DNA from: Castellaniella sp049671645
GTDB lineage: Bacteria; Pseudomonadota; Gammaproteobacteria; Burkholderiales; Burkholderiaceae_B
Direction of reading: 5' to 3'
Length of the DNA stretch: 64,000 nucleotides
NCBI RefSeq assembly: GCF_049671645.1
Contig: NZ_JBATVG010000008.1
Location: 1 to 64,000 of the forward strand
Part shown: piece after piece, positions 63,852-64,000 of the stretch
How the letters are laid out: each line of letters opens with the position of its first letter
Position numbering within the stretch: position 1 is the stretch's first letter
Notes under the pieces: model-generated
What the model saw: the letters and a program-made list of their open reading frames with translations, nothing else
The model's database searches: none
Told to the model about the DNA's origin: nothing
Position numbers and translations under genes: made by a program

Positions 63852-64000
63852 ATGACGATCCACGCTCCCCGCTCTCTTTCCGCCCTGGCTCTGGCGGCCG
63901 CCATCATCGCCGCGCCGCTGGCCGCCAGCGCGGCCCCCGGCCCGCAACCCGAAGGCATGCGCGCCCACCAATGGGCCGGCCACCAAGACCACCAGATGCG
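63852..64000 (+). CDS. Exported protein, N-terminal fragment
   Basis: The first 49 codons of a gene cut by the window edge. The start follows AGAAGGACACCGACT. It opens with a signal peptide (MTIHAPRSLSALALAAAIIA, then APLAASA) and cleavage is predicted after ASA; the mature start is Pro/Gly/His-rich (APGPQPEGMRAHQWAGHQDH). A His-rich exported protein of the Spy/CpxP or LTXXQ type is possible, but not enough remains to decide. The 170-bp gap before it shows no clear promoter. Confidence 0.6.
   Translation, partial: MTIHAPRSLSALALAAAIIAAPLAASAAPGPQPEGMRAHQWAGHQDHQM

Overview
The window is GC-rich chromosomal DNA (about 65% by eye) from a betaproteobacterium of the order Burkholderiales. Gene content and gene neighbourhoods (glnK-amtB beside ubiK-comM, gshB beside a mannose-type EIIA with HPr and EI, recC-recB-recD, thrS/infC, pheST-ihfA-merR) fit the Alcaligenaceae (Bordetella, Achromobacter, Castellaniella relatives) best. 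The genus cannot be fixed from sequence reading alone. There are no phage, transposon or CRISPR signatures; almost everything is core genome.

Layout. 0-5.9 kb: a tripartite (TRAP) C4-dicarboxylate-type transporter with two tandem binding-protein genes (dctP2, dctP1, dctQ, dctM; minus strand), divergent from a sensor kinase and FixJ/NarL-type regulator (dctS, dctR). 5.9-9.2 kb: accessory genes (GFA-type protein, orphan BMP-family lipoprotein, an unknown protein, a predicted ribbon-helix-helix protein coupled to yaiI) and tRNA-Pro(GGG). 9.3-11.1 kb: an EAL-CBS-GGDEF protein. 11.2-17.7 kb: a seven-gene suf operon (sufR-B-C-D-S-U-T) behind a promoter carrying an inverted repeat, preceded by an Atm1-type ABC exporter. 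19.6-20.7 kb: an ECF sigma factor and its membrane anti-sigma factor.

20.7-25.7 kb: rpmI-rplT-pheS-pheT-ihfA-merR, with its own promoter. 25.7-35.4 kb: ubiK, comM, a lipoprotein, glnK-amtB behind a textbook sigma-54 promoter with paired NtrC-like sites, a diguanylate cyclase, a soluble PTS chain (EI, HPr, EIIA) and gshB. This block separates infC-thrS (35.4-38.0 kb) from the rpmI-rplT genes that normally follow infC. infC uses an AUC start codon. 38.4 kb: tRNA-Val(GAC) with its own promoter and terminator, followed by a lower-GC patch to 41.3 kb (thioesterase, unknown protein, TSUP permease, LysR regulator).

41.3-53.4 kb: a SpeE-like protein, a beta-ketothiolase, CheV, a leaderless family-3 binding protein, YigZ, a YbiT-type ABC-F protein, an in-frame fusion of tRNA adenosine deaminase TadA with an LD-carboxypeptidase, a HAD phosphatase, the bifunctional NAD(P)HX repair enzyme and an acyl-CoA synthetase. 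53.5-62.8 kb: recD, recB, recC. The window ends with the PLP-homeostasis protein YggS and the start of a small exported protein.

The most unusual points are the TadA-LD-carboxypeptidase fusion, the RHH/PIN-like pair with a nested inverted repeat in its promoter region, the split translation operon, the AUC-started infC, and several well-formed regulatory sites. I did not find a clearly new defence or mobile system.
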